Positions 7,732-15,025 of a stretch of DNA of 64,000 nucleotides are shown one piece after another (the first letter of the stretch is position 1; the number at the start of each line of letters is the position of its first letter). The DNA is taken from positions 1 to 64,000 of the forward strand of contig CAYLKH010000001.1 in NCBI GenBank assembly GCA_964384255.1, written 5' to 3'. Source of the DNA: SIG469 sp964384255 (GTDB lineage: Bacteria > Bacillota > Clostridia > Oscillospirales > Oscillospiraceae). Position numbers and translations under genes: made by a program. A model generated the notes under the pieces. That model saw nothing but the letters and a program-made list of their open reading frames with translations, searched no databases and was not told the origin of the DNA.

Positions 7732-9072
7732 ATGAGTAAAGAAACCGAAAACCAGCAGGCCATCTACGACGCAAGAACGCTGGGAGTGCCCAAGATGATG
7801 GTCCTGGGTTTCCAGCATATGTTCGCCATGTTCGGAGCGACCGTGCTGGTACCGGCCCTCACCGGCCTGAGCGTTTCGTCAACGCTGCTGTTCGCCGGAC
7901 TTGGTACCCTGCTGTTCCATCTGCTGGCTAAGGGTAAGGTCCCCGCTTTTTTGGGTTCGTCCTTTGCCTTCCTGGCCGGATATTGGGCGATCGCGCCCAA
8001 TGGCGAGCCTGAGCTTTTGCCCTACGCCTGCTTCGGCGTAGCCATTGCGGGCCTGCTATATGTTGTCCTGGCGGCTCTGTTCAAAGCCTTTGGAGCCAAA
8101 AAGGTCATGCGCTATTTCCCGCCCATCGTCACCGGCCCCATCATCATCGCTATCGGCCTTTGCCTCAGCTCCTCGGCCATAGCCAACTGCCAGGGTAACT
8201 GGTGGATAGCCATTTTGGCCATCGCCGTTATTATCGCTGCCAACATCTGGGGCAAGGGTATGGTAAAGATCATCCCTATTCTGCTGGGCGTTGTGGTGTC
8301 CTATGTGGTCGCCGCCATCACGGGAAACGTGGATTTCACCCTTGTTAAGGAAGCTGCCTGGGTGGGTCTGCCCTTCAAGATGAGCGATACCGTGTTCTCA
8401 CTTATTGGAAACGCCGACACATCTTTGCTTATAACCTCTGTTATAACCATCGTTCCTGTGGCTATTGCCACCATTATCGAGCATATTGGCGATATCTCCG
8501 CCATATCCTCTACCACCGGCATCAACTTCATTGCCGATCCCGGTCTGCATCGCACTCTGCTGGGTGACGGCCTTGCCACCACAATGGCATCGCTGTTTGG
8601 CGCTCCTGCCAACACCACCTATGGCGAAAACACCGGCGTTCTGGCCCTGACCAGAATCTATGACCCCAGAGTTATCCGTATTGCCGCTTATCTGGCTATC
8701 CTGTTCTCCTTCTGCCCCAAGTTTGCCGCTTTGATCAGATGTATGCCCACCGCCACTATCGGCGGCGTAAGCCTTGTGCTTTATGGCATGATCTCTGCCG
8801 TAGGCGTCCGCAACGTGGTCGAGAACAAGGTCGATTTTACCAAGAGCCGCAACGTTATTATTGCCGCCCTTATTCTGGTCCTGTCTATCGGTATTGCCTA
8901 TAGCGATGCGGGAGCCATTTCCTTCACCATTGGTTCGGTCACCATCTCCCTCACCGGTCTGGCGGTTGCCGCACTGGTGGGCATTGCTCTTAATGCTGTC
9001 CTGCCCGGTAAGGATTATGAATTCGGTGCCGATCTCCAGGGCGATACCTCGGTCAATTTCATCGTTCAGTAA
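7732..9072 (+). CDS. uraA: Uracil/xanthine permease family (NCS2) transporter
   Basis: 446 residues and strongly hydrophobic (about 14 helices expected). NCS2 signatures include QHMFAMFGATVLVPALTG near residues 27-44, a conserved acidic segment IEHIGDISAIS near residues 249-259, and a substrate-loop region GAPANTTYGENTGVLALT around 287-304, which in the UraA/PyrP branch belongs to uracil permeases. It imports uracil with a proton for salvage. It is a single-gene unit with its own promoter and a strong terminator; no pyr genes adjoin. The uracil assignment is stronger than xanthine but not proven. Confidence 0.93.
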   Translation: MSKETENQQAIYDARTLGVPKMMVLGFQHMFAMFGATVLVPALTGLSVSSTLLFAGLGTLLFHLLAKGKVPAFLGSSFAFLAGYWAIAPNGEPELLPYACFGVAIAGLLYVVLAALFKAFGAKKVMRYFPPIVTGPIIIAIGLCLSSSAIANCQGNWWIAILAIAVIIAANIWGKGMVKIIPILLGVVVSYVVAAITGNVDFTLVKEAAWVGLPFKMSDTVFSLIGNADTSLLITSVITIVPVAIATIIEHIGDISAISSTTGINFIADPGLHRTLLGDGLATTMASLFGAPANTTYGENTGVLALTRIYDPRVIRIAAYLAILFSFCPKFAALIRCMPTATIGGVSLVLYGMISAVGVRNVVENKVDFTKSRNVIIAALILVLSIGIAYSDAGAISFTIGSVTISLTGLAVAALVGIALNAVLPGKDYEFGADLQGDTSVNFIVQ

Positions 9073-9087
9073 ACTTCCCAAACAGCC

Positions 9088-9122
9088 AAAAGCCAGGAGC
9101 GTACCTGCTCCTGGCTTTTTTG
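9088..9122 (+). terminator. Intrinsic terminator after the uracil permease
   Basis: Stem AAGCCAGGAGC / GCTCCTGGCTT with loop GTACCT, followed by TTTTTTG. Confidence 0.88.
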
Positions 9123-9135
9123 TGCAAAACCCGGC

Positions 9136-9164
9136 TTGACCATAGCTGTAGCTGAGGGTATAAT
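9136..9164 (+). promoter_or_regulatory. Promoter of the small PBECR-like gene
   Basis: TTGACC (9136-9141), 17-nt spacer, TATAAT (9159-9164). The bases GTATAATAATGG around the -10 recur exactly in front of the RNA gene at 9618. Confidence 0.75.
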
Positions 9165-9197
9165 AATGGCAGAAGTTGGGATTTTGGAGGAGCAAAT

Positions 9198-9578
9198 GTG
9201 CATACGGTTGGCCGCATCGACATTGAAAAATACCGCTGCATAACGGATAATATAACTACGGATGAAGTAATCATTACCTCGGAACGAATAGCGCATATCC
9301 AGTTACGACGGGGTGATGAATTTCTGGAAAAGTATGAACAGTATTTTTCATTGATTTTGGCCGAGCCGGATTATATTTTTGCCGATGATCGCCCCAACAC
9401 TGCAATTGTGTGTAAAGTATTTGGAGAGGGAGAAGAAGCTATCAATTTAATTTTGCGGTTAGCGGTCAAAGAAGATGATCGAGGTTACAAAAACTCTATT
9501 TTGACTGCTATCAGAGAGAATAAAAAGCGTTTTGCCCAACGATTAAGAAATAATATACCGCTCTACAAAAGAATTTGA
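9198..9578 (+). CDS. Small PBECR-type (barnase/EndoU/RelE-like) putative nuclease
   Basis: 126 residues, monocistronic. The pattern VIITSERIAHIQLRRGD, then LAEPDYIFADD, PNTAIVCKVF and LRLAVKEDDRGYKNS resembles the phage-Barnase-EndoU-ColicinE5/D-RelE-like nuclease families (PBECR2/3), with His (in ERIAHI) as a likely catalytic residue. The start is GTG at 9198, with GGAGG 7 nt upstream; an overlapping ATG at 9196 is in another frame. Composition is more AT-rich than its neighbours, which hints at transfer. No protein antitoxin is adjacent. A stand-alone structured RNA follows 40 nt downstream. Activity is inferred from family likeness only. Confidence 0.65.
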   Translation: MHTVGRIDIEKYRCITDNITTDEVIITSERIAHIQLRRGDEFLEKYEQYFSLILAEPDYIFADDRPNTAIVCKVFGEGEEAINLILRLAVKEDDRGYKNSILTAIRENKKRFAQRLRNNIPLYKRI

Positions 9579-9608
9579 CTTTTTGAAATATTGGGGTTAG
9601 AATAAGAG

Positions 9609-9614
9609 TATAAT
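9609..9614 (+). promoter_or_regulatory. -10 box of the 5S-like RNA
   Basis: TATAAT at 9609-9614 sits 7 nt before the first strong stem base of the RNA. The best -35 (TTGAAA, 9583-9588) has a 20-nt spacer, so the promoter is incomplete by consensus. Confidence 0.5.
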
Positions 9615-9617
9615 AAT

Positions 9618-9730
9618 GGAGAGAACACTTGAGGTAGTAAAATTCGTAGCGACTACACGCCGATGGTATGACAAGGGGAAACCCTGAGAGATGTGGGAGA
9701 GTGCTACGCCCACCGAGTGTTCTCTCTGTT
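9618..9730 (+). ncRNA. Compact 5S-rRNA-like small RNA
   Basis: The ends pair perfectly over 11 bp (GAGAGAACACT, 9619-9629, with AGTGTTCTCTC, 9716-9726), followed by TGTTTTTATT. Between them lies CACGCCGATGGTA (9656-9668), then a GAAA-capped hairpin (AGGG / CCCT, 9674-9685) and GTGGGAGAGTG (9693-9703). In order and spacing this matches the 3' half of bacterial 5S rRNA (loop E strands GATGGTA and GGGAGAGT). The 5' half is much shorter than in 5S: only about 26 nt separate the closing stem from the first loop E strand, so helices II-III are missing or rebuilt. It may be a degenerate 5S copy or a distinct RNA. Confidence 0.6.
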
Positions 9731-9735
9731 TTTAT

Positions 9736-9850
9736 TAAGGCTCAATGCGGTGTGCGCCTGCGGCACGAATTGAAATGACAGACTGAACGATGATTCGCAA
9801 ACGGCTGCGTCAATGAACCCCTGGCCCCTGGATTCTAAATCCAAACCCCT
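9736..9850. repeat. Dispersed intergenic repeat, copy D (partial)
   Basis: Contains 'gtgtgcgcctgcggcac', as at 19.38 and 28.2 kb, and ends in an arm-like CCCCTGG...TCTAAATCCAAACCCCTAA. The matching left arm is not clear. Confidence 0.6.
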
Positions 9851-9892
9851 AACAAAAAATCAGGTGTCCAAGCGGACACCTGATTTTTTGTT
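9851..9892 (-). terminator. Terminator of the binding-lipoprotein gene
   Basis: Perfect 19-bp inverted repeat (arms 9851-9869 and 9874-9892, core CAGGTGTCC / GGACACCTG, loop AAGC) with a T-run on the minus strand. Confidence 0.9.
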
Positions 9893-9898
9893 ACTTTC

Positions 9899-11626
9899 TT
9901 ATGCAGCGGCTGCTTCGGCGAGATAATCGTCGTAAGCCTTTTGATAAACCGCTACGCAGGATTCAAGACCAAGGACGTTGCACTGCTCGACGTAAGCTTC
10001 CCAGCTGGCATCGTTCAGCTCGGAGGTACCTACGATCCAGGACAGGATAACTTCGGAGGCGTAGGAGGTAACGTCGGTGATCATGCCGGTAACCTCGTTA
10101 GTCTCGTTGGCATCCAGGTCAGCAGCAGAGGGAATAGCGTGGTCATAGGACTTTCTGGATTCGTCAGACCAGGTGGTGATGATATTGCGGATATCGTCAG
10201 TGTAGGTATCCAGGTTCTTGTCGCCGTAGACGATGGAACCGGTGTGGCTCCATGCATAGTACATGAAAGCGTTCTGAGAGTTCATACCGTTGGGGTTGTT
10301 GAGGATGAGGTCGGTGTATTCGACCTTGCCGTCGGCACCGATGTTGTAGGTCTCGCCTTCGGTGCCATAGTTGGTGAACATATAGCCCGGTTCAGTGTAG
10401 AACCAGTTGAGGAACTCAACGGCGAATTCGGGGTTCTCGCAGTCGATGGAAATGCTGGTATTGGAGGTGTCGATAGCTTCGTTGGGTTCGGCAAAATCGT
10501 AGGTGCCGCTTTCTTCGTTAATGAGGATGGGTACTGCAACAGCGTTGAAGTCGGGATCGTCAGCCATGGTGGCGAACTCGGACTTGTGGTCAGCCATGCC
10601 GGTCCAGAAACCGGCGTTGCCCTTGCCGATAACGCTCATGGATTCGTTTCTGCCCATTTCGGCAACGTAGAATTCCTTGTTGATGATGCCGTCGGCGTAA
10701 AGCTGAGCCAGCAGCTGGATGTATTCGCGATAACCGTCGGTGGTCATGCCGCTGATAAGGGTATCGCCCTCACGGAACATGGCGATATCGGTGCCGGAAA
10801 CGCCGAAAATGGCTGTGCCGTAGGCAGAGCTGGCGAAGTCGATGGAGCAGCCGGGGCCAACGGTGATGGTATGGGTGCAGCCGTAAGTTTCTTTAAGGGT
10901 GTAGGCCAGGTCGATCATGTCGGCAAAGGTGTTGGGCAGTTCAAGCCCCAGCTCATCCAGCCAGTCGCCACGGGTCCACATACCGCTGTCGGACATACTG
11001 CTCTTTTTGAAGGAGGCCAGGTTAAGGAATCTTCCGTCAACAGTGGCGGCGGTCATGCCGTCGACACCGTAGGTTTGCAGCTCAGCCCAGAAATCGGGGG
11101 CGTGTTCTTCAACGATGTCGCTCAGGTCGATAATGACTTCGTCAATAAAAGCCTGAGCCATACCGCCGGTGTAGTTGCTGCAAGGCAGGAAGTCGGTGTA
11201 GTCGCCACCGGCGATCATCAGGTTATACTGTTCGGTAGATACGGTGCTGCTGACCTCCTGGAATTTCAGCAGAACGCCGGTCTGCTCCTGAACGTATTTA
11301 ACGGTGGGCTTGTCGTTAAAGGAGCTGTAGAAGTTGCCAAAAGCGTTGGAGTCGAAGGATGCCCACATGGTAAGCACGTCGTTTTCGCCGTCGCCAATGG
11401 GATACTGGATAACGTACTGGGGTTCTTCTTCCACCGCCGCCTCTTCCGCGGCGGGAGCATCCTCTGCGGGGGCTTCGTCCCCGGCGGACTCAGCTGCCGG
11501 AGCAGCAGAGACTTCTTCCACGGCGGTGTCACTGGCTTCGGTGGATGATTCGCCGGAGGAGCAGCCTGCCATGAGACAGAAGAGCATCACGAGGGCAAGA
11601 AGCAATGCAAGCAGTTTTCTTTTCAT
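9899..11626 (-). CDS. Extracellular solute-binding lipoprotein (LplA/CUT1-like)
   Basis: 575 residues. Signal peptide with a KRK start, a long hydrophobic core and lipobox LMAGC (about 18-22), then a disordered Ser/Ala/Glu-rich linker to about residue 72. The rest resembles family-1 sugar-type binding proteins of the LplA/lipoprotein-Q branch, with an EFLNWFYTEPGYMFTNYG block near residue 410-430 and a C-terminal YQKAYDDYL helix. It would capture an oligosaccharide or related solute at the cell surface. It has no permease or ATPase genes next to it, so it must pair with transport parts encoded elsewhere. It has its own promoter with a perfect palindrome at the expected transcription start. 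Confidence 0.9.
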   Translation of the reverse strand: MKRKLLALLLALVMLFCLMAGCSSGESSTEASDTAVEEVSAAPAAESAGDEAPAEDAPAAEEAAVEEEPQYVIQYPIGDGENDVLTMWASFDSNAFGNFYSSFNDKPTVKYVQEQTGVLLKFQEVSSTVSTEQYNLMIAGGDYTDFLPCSNYTGGMAQAFIDEVIIDLSDIVEEHAPDFWAELQTYGVDGMTAATVDGRFLNLASFKKSSMSDSGMWTRGDWLDELGLELPNTFADMIDLAYTLKETYGCTHTITVGPGCSIDFASSAYGTAIFGVSGTDIAMFREGDTLISGMTTDGYREYIQLLAQLYADGIINKEFYVAEMGRNESMSVIGKGNAGFWTGMADHKSEFATMADDPDFNAVAVPILINEESGTYDFAEPNEAIDTSNTSISIDCENPEFAVEFLNWFYTEPGYMFTNYGTEGETYNIGADGKVEYTDLILNNPNGMNSQNAFMYYAWSHTGSIVYGDKNLDTYTDDIRNIITTWSDESRKSYDHAIPSAADLDANETNEVTGMITDVTSYASEVILSWIVGTSELNDASWEAYVEQCNVLGLESCVAVYQKAYDDYLAEAAAA

Positions 11627-11648
11627 TTTTTTCTCTTCCTTTCTTCAA

Positions 11649-11699
11649 TTTAGCAAAATTTTGCTAAACTAATTTTACCATAAACCGAAAGCTTTTCAA
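11649..11699 (-). promoter_or_regulatory. Promoter with 20-bp palindromic operator for the binding lipoprotein
   Basis: On the minus strand: TTGAAA (11694-11699), 16-nt spacer, extended TAAAAT (11672-11677). Just downstream, over the expected start site, lies the perfect palindrome TTTAGCAAAA / TTTTGCTAAA (11649-11668), the form of a LacI- or ROK-type operator. No such regulator is encoded nearby. Confidence 0.7.
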
Positions 11700-11812
11700 C
11701 ACAAAATCGTTTCAAAAACTTCGTCAAATCATCAAAAAACCATGGCAAAAGTTTGGTTAATTTAGCCGACAGCATATCCGAATCCCTCTGGATGCTGCTC
11801 ATTGAGGTAAGG

Positions 11813-11849
11813 AGCAAAGGTGCTATTGTGGTCATAATGCGCCTTTGCT
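11813..11849. other. Inverted repeat in the 11.6-11.9 kb intergenic region
   Basis: AGCAAAGG and CCTTTGCT flank an imperfect inner stem (11813-11849). The rest of this 306-nt gap (11700-11812) shows nothing beyond AT-rich sequence; the repeat may be a weak terminator. Confidence 0.35.
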
Positions 11850-11870
11850 GTTTAATTTGTGCTTAATCTA

Positions 11871-11899
11871 TTGACCTTGGTATTATACCATGGTTTAAT
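11871..11899 (+). promoter_or_regulatory. Promoter and GntR-type operator for tctBAC
   Basis: TTGACC (11871-11876), 17-nt spacer, TTTAAT (11894-11899) with an extended TG. The spacer holds CCTTGGTAT-T-ATACCATGG (11875-11893), a near-perfect dyad of the TGGTATnATACCA type bound by FadR/FCD-class GntR repressors (family knowledge). A repressor here would block polymerase directly. Confidence 0.7.
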
Positions 11900-11932
11900 A
11901 TATAAAGTTTATACATATGAGGAGGAAGACCT

Positions 11933-12391
11933 GTGACGCTGAGTGAAAGCAAGTCCGAACGTATTCTGGGGGGGACGTTTTTGGTTGTGGGAATAGTGCT
12001 GTATTTTGTTATTATTCCCTGGCAAATCAAAGATGTTGGCGCGGAATTTCCTACTCCGCGCTCATTTCCAAACCTGCTGGCGGGAATTCTGGCTGTGTTG
12101 GGAGCGGTGATGCTGTGTTCAGGATACAGAAAAAAGGATCGGCCTGACGAAGCGACGTATTCCATGACCCGGGCAGAAATTGGCCTGGTATTGGCGACGT
12201 TGGGACTGATGACGGTCTATGTCATATCTTTGTATTTTGTTCCATATATTCCCGCTACAATTGTAATACTGGCCCTTATGATGCTTATTTATGGTCAACG
12301 TGATCCACGCAAGCTGGTTATCACATCGTTGATAGTGCCGGTGGCAATTTTCCTGGCATTTACCTACGTTCTTAAATTCAAAATGCCCTGA
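11933..12391 (+). CDS. tctB: Tripartite tricarboxylate transporter small membrane subunit
   Basis: 152 residues with about four membrane helices (around 10-30, 48-65, 80-105, 125-148). It has the TctB pattern of an N-terminal helix, FPxxxxxLLAGILAVLGAVML and a C-terminal pair of helices. It forms the small integral subunit of a secondary, binding-protein-dependent carboxylate importer with TctA and TctC encoded next. The GTG start follows AGGAGG by 7 nt. Order B-A-C is unlike the classic C-B-A but occurs in Clostridia and Actinobacteria. It is first in an operon controlled by the dyad-bearing promoter upstream. Confidence 0.9.
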   Translation: MTLSESKSERILGGTFLVVGIVLYFVIIPWQIKDVGAEFPTPRSFPNLLAGILAVLGAVMLCSGYRKKDRPDEATYSMTRAEIGLVLATLGLMTVYVISLYFVPYIPATIVILALMMLIYGQRDPRKLVITSLIVPVAIFLAFTYVLKFKMP

Positions 12392-12405
12392 AGGAGGTCT
12401 GACCG

Positions 12406-13917
12406 TTGGACGTTTTAGCTGCTCTTGCTACCGGATTTGGCGAGGTCATGCAGTTTTCCAATCTGATATACCTGGTCATAGGTGTTGTGGTAGGTGTGAT
12501 AATGGGAGCCATACCCGGGTTGACAGCCACTATGGCCATTACTCTGATCATCCCCCTGACTTATTACCTCACTCCAACCCAGTCGCTTATTATGCTGCTG
12601 GCTGCTTATAATGCGGGTAATTTTGGCGGATCCATATCCGCAATACTGATTTCGACCCCCGGCACTCCCGCCGCCGCTGCAACTGTGGCCGATGGTTATG
12701 GGCTTGCCCGGAAGGGACAGGGGGCAAAGGCTATAAAAGCTGCCCTTTACAGCTCGTGCTTTGGATGCCTTTTCAGTTCTATTGTTCTCATTCTGATAGC
12801 TCAGCCGATCGCTAAATATGCACTCAAATTTGGTCCCGCCGAATACACTGTGCTTATGGTGTTTTCCCTTACTATAATTGCTTCTGCTGCTCAAAGATCT
12901 ATGGTCAAGGGGCTTATAGGAGGAGTATTGGGTCTGCTGTTTGGCTGTGTTGGAACCGATTCCATGTATACGATTCCTCGTCTGAGCTTTGGAGTTTTGA
13001 AGCTTTACAGCGGTATTGACTTGGTGGTCATGCTCATAGGATCGCTGGCAGTTTCTCAGCTGCTTGTTCAAATCGAGAAGGTTGCTTCCGGATGGAAGGA
13101 GGCTCAGCTGCCTCCTGCATCATGCAGGGACGATAAGCGCTTTACCCTGGCAGACCTTAAAACCTGCTTCAAAACCTGGCTCAGGTCATCAGCCATTGGA
13201 TGTGCTATCGGCGCTTTGCCGGGGCTTGGCCCGGCGCTTGCCTGCTACGTTGGCTATGATGCGGCAAAGCGAAGCTCCAAAACCCCGGAAAAGTTCGGCA
13301 CTGGCTATATCGAGGGCGTTGCCGCTGCCGAGGCCGCTAACAATGCCGTGGTGGGAGCCAACATGATCCCTCTGCTTTCTCTTGGGGTTCCGGGGGACAC
13401 CGGTGCTGCGGTGCTTATTGGTGCGTTCCTTGTTCAGGGGCTGACTCCCGGACCACTTATCTTTACCGAATCGCCCCAAACGGTATACAACGTCTACGCC
13501 GGGCTTATTATCTGCAATCTGGTATTGCTGGTAGTAGTGCTGGCAACATACAGGTTGTTTGTCCGCCTGTGCAGTCTTGAAACAACCATAATTTTCCCCG
13601 TTGTGGCAATCTTTTGCATCATTGGAGTTTATGCTCTCAATTCGACTTTTGCTGATGTGTGGATAATGATGTTTTTTGCAGTTATTGGATACATACTTAT
13701 AAAGTTCGATTTTCCAACCACTACCATGCTGGTAGGCTTTATACTTTCGCCTCTTTTCGAAAAGAATTTTCGCCGGGCGCTGACGCTTTCTGATGGAGAT
13801 TTTTCCACCTTCTTTTCGTCACCGCTGTGCTGGATATTCTGGATAATAACTGCTGTTTCCCTTGTCTGCATTATCAGAAGCAAAAGAAAAAACAAGAATC
13901 TTAGCAACGGACTGTAA
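12406..13917 (+). CDS. tctA: Tripartite tricarboxylate transporter large membrane subunit
   Basis: 503 residues and about 11-12 membrane helices. TctA hallmarks are GAIPGLTATMAI (35-46), the NAGNFGGSISAILISTPGTPAAAAT stretch (positions about 69-93) and its inverted-topology partner GALPGLGPALACYVGYDAAKR with PLLSLGVPGDTGAAVL in the second half. It is the channel subunit that moves a carboxylate with Na+ or H+. The start is TTG with AAGGAGG 8 nt upstream, 14 nt after tctB. Substrate specificity resides mainly in TctC; the adjacent reductase suggests an unsaturated or aromatic carboxylate (inference). Confidence 0.94.
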   Translation: MDVLAALATGFGEVMQFSNLIYLVIGVVVGVIMGAIPGLTATMAITLIIPLTYYLTPTQSLIMLLAAYNAGNFGGSISAILISTPGTPAAAATVADGYGLARKGQGAKAIKAALYSSCFGCLFSSIVLILIAQPIAKYALKFGPAEYTVLMVFSLTIIASAAQRSMVKGLIGGVLGLLFGCVGTDSMYTIPRLSFGVLKLYSGIDLVVMLIGSLAVSQLLVQIEKVASGWKEAQLPPASCRDDKRFTLADLKTCFKTWLRSSAIGCAIGALPGLGPALACYVGYDAAKRSSKTPEKFGTGYIEGVAAAEAANNAVVGANMIPLLSLGVPGDTGAAVLIGAFLVQGLTPGPLIFTESPQTVYNVYAGLIICNLVLLVVVLATYRLFVRLCSLETTIIFPVVAIFCIIGVYALNSTFADVWIMMFFAVIGYILIKFDFPTTTMLVGFILSPLFEKNFRRALTLSDGDFSTFFSSPLCWIFWIITAVSLVCIIRSKRKNKNLSNGL

Positions 13918-13978
13918 AGCTGAGTGATCGATGATGTAATCAGGGTTACCTGGAATATGCAATATAAGGAGAATGAAC

Positions 13979-14917
13979 ATGAAAAAGCTTTTATCTGGCC
14001 TTTTGGCGTGCCTTATTACCCTTGCGCTTTGCTCTGGCTGTTCTGCTGACACGGATATCTATCCAAACGGCAATATCACCATGATAGTTAATTACAGCGC
14101 CGGTGGCGGCACCGATATTGCTGCCCGGGCGATGGCAGATGTTGCAGCAAAGGAGCTTGGGGTCGCAATAACTGCAAGCAATGTTACCGGAGGCACCGGA
14201 ACGGTTGGGGTTGCCGAACTGGCTAACAGAAAAAACGATGGCTACACTATTGGGGTTGCCTCACTGTCGCCTCTGGCGCTGTTGCCGTGGGTCCTTGAGG
14301 TGCCGTATACCCCCGATGATTTTGAATATATCTGCGCCTTTGGACAATATGGTTTTGGAATCGTTGTAGGGAAGGATTCGCCCTATGACACCCTTGACCA
14401 GCTTCTGGAGGCTGCCAGAGACGGTGAGATCAAATGCGGAGCTACCGGTTATCCCCAGCCATTTACTATGGACGAACTTAATGAAGCAAGTGGCAGCCAG
14501 CTTTCTTTTGTGTCCTATCCAAGTACTACCGATCTGATCACCGATGTGCTGGGCGGGTTTATACCCTGCGCCATATGCGATGAAGCGTCCTTTACTACCT
14601 ATGTTGAGGACGGGTCGATGAAGCTGCTGGCATCTGCTACTGATAAACCCTGGGCCTGCGCTCCAGAGGTTCCGACTCTTCTAGATCTGGGATATGACAT
14701 CAGTATCATGTCGTATATGGGCCTTTGCGTCCCTGCCGGGACCGACGAAGCGATAGTTACTCAGCTTCGTGAGGTTTTTGAACTGGCCTGCAAGGACGAA
14801 ACCTTTATCGAAACCATCGAAAACGGAAACCTTGTTCCCACATATATGAGCGGGCAGGAATATGAAAGCCTGGTATACGAAAAATACGAAGAATACAGGA
14901 CGCTGCTGGCGGACTGA
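13979..14917 (+). CDS. tctC: Tripartite tricarboxylate transporter substrate-binding lipoprotein
   Basis: 312 residues from ATG 13979; the in-frame ATG at 13973 is too close to AAGGAGA. Signal peptide with lipobox LCSGC (about 17-21). The mature part has the TctC/Bug-family pattern: YPNGNITMIVNYSAGGGTDIAARAMA (an N-terminal binding loop) and NVTGGTGTVGVAEL (the GGxG carboxylate-binding loop). It captures the substrate outside the cell and delivers it to TctAB. It lies 61 nt after tctA and is followed by a strong terminator, so the reductase gene downstream may have separate or readthrough transcription. Confidence 0.93.
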   Translation: MKKLLSGLLACLITLALCSGCSADTDIYPNGNITMIVNYSAGGGTDIAARAMADVAAKELGVAITASNVTGGTGTVGVAELANRKNDGYTIGVASLSPLALLPWVLEVPYTPDDFEYICAFGQYGFGIVVGKDSPYDTLDQLLEAARDGEIKCGATGYPQPFTMDELNEASGSQLSFVSYPSTTDLITDVLGGFIPCAICDEASFTTYVEDGSMKLLASATDKPWACAPEVPTLLDLGYDISIMSYMGLCVPAGTDEAIVTQLREVFELACKDETFIETIENGNLVPTYMSGQEYESLVYEKYEEYRTLLAD

Positions 14918-14936
14918 GCTGGAGAAAATATTTTTA

Positions 14937-14978
14937 TCGGGAAAGCCTTCGATTAAGGTTGAAGCTTTCCCGATTTTC
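14937..14978 (+). terminator. Terminator after tctC
   Basis: Stem TCGGGAAAGCCTTC / GAAGCTTTCCCGA with a 10-nt loop, then TTTTC. Confidence 0.85.
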
Positions 14979-15025
14979 TGCTAAAATATTTAGTATTGAA
15001 AAGAAAATCAGAAAGGATGAAATCA

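Noticed and set aside
8398..9195. Long frames opposite the uracil permease and other membrane genes
   Set aside because: Antisense shadows of high-GC codons, with no ribosome sites or recognisable domains.
9198..9730. Type III (ToxIN-like) toxin-antitoxin system
   Set aside because: Type III systems have tandem RNA repeats upstream of the toxin; here a single RNA lies downstream with 5S-like features.
11650..11835. 61-codon minus-strand frame upstream of the binding lipoprotein
   Set aside because: It overlaps the lipoprotein promoter and operator, and has no good ribosome site.
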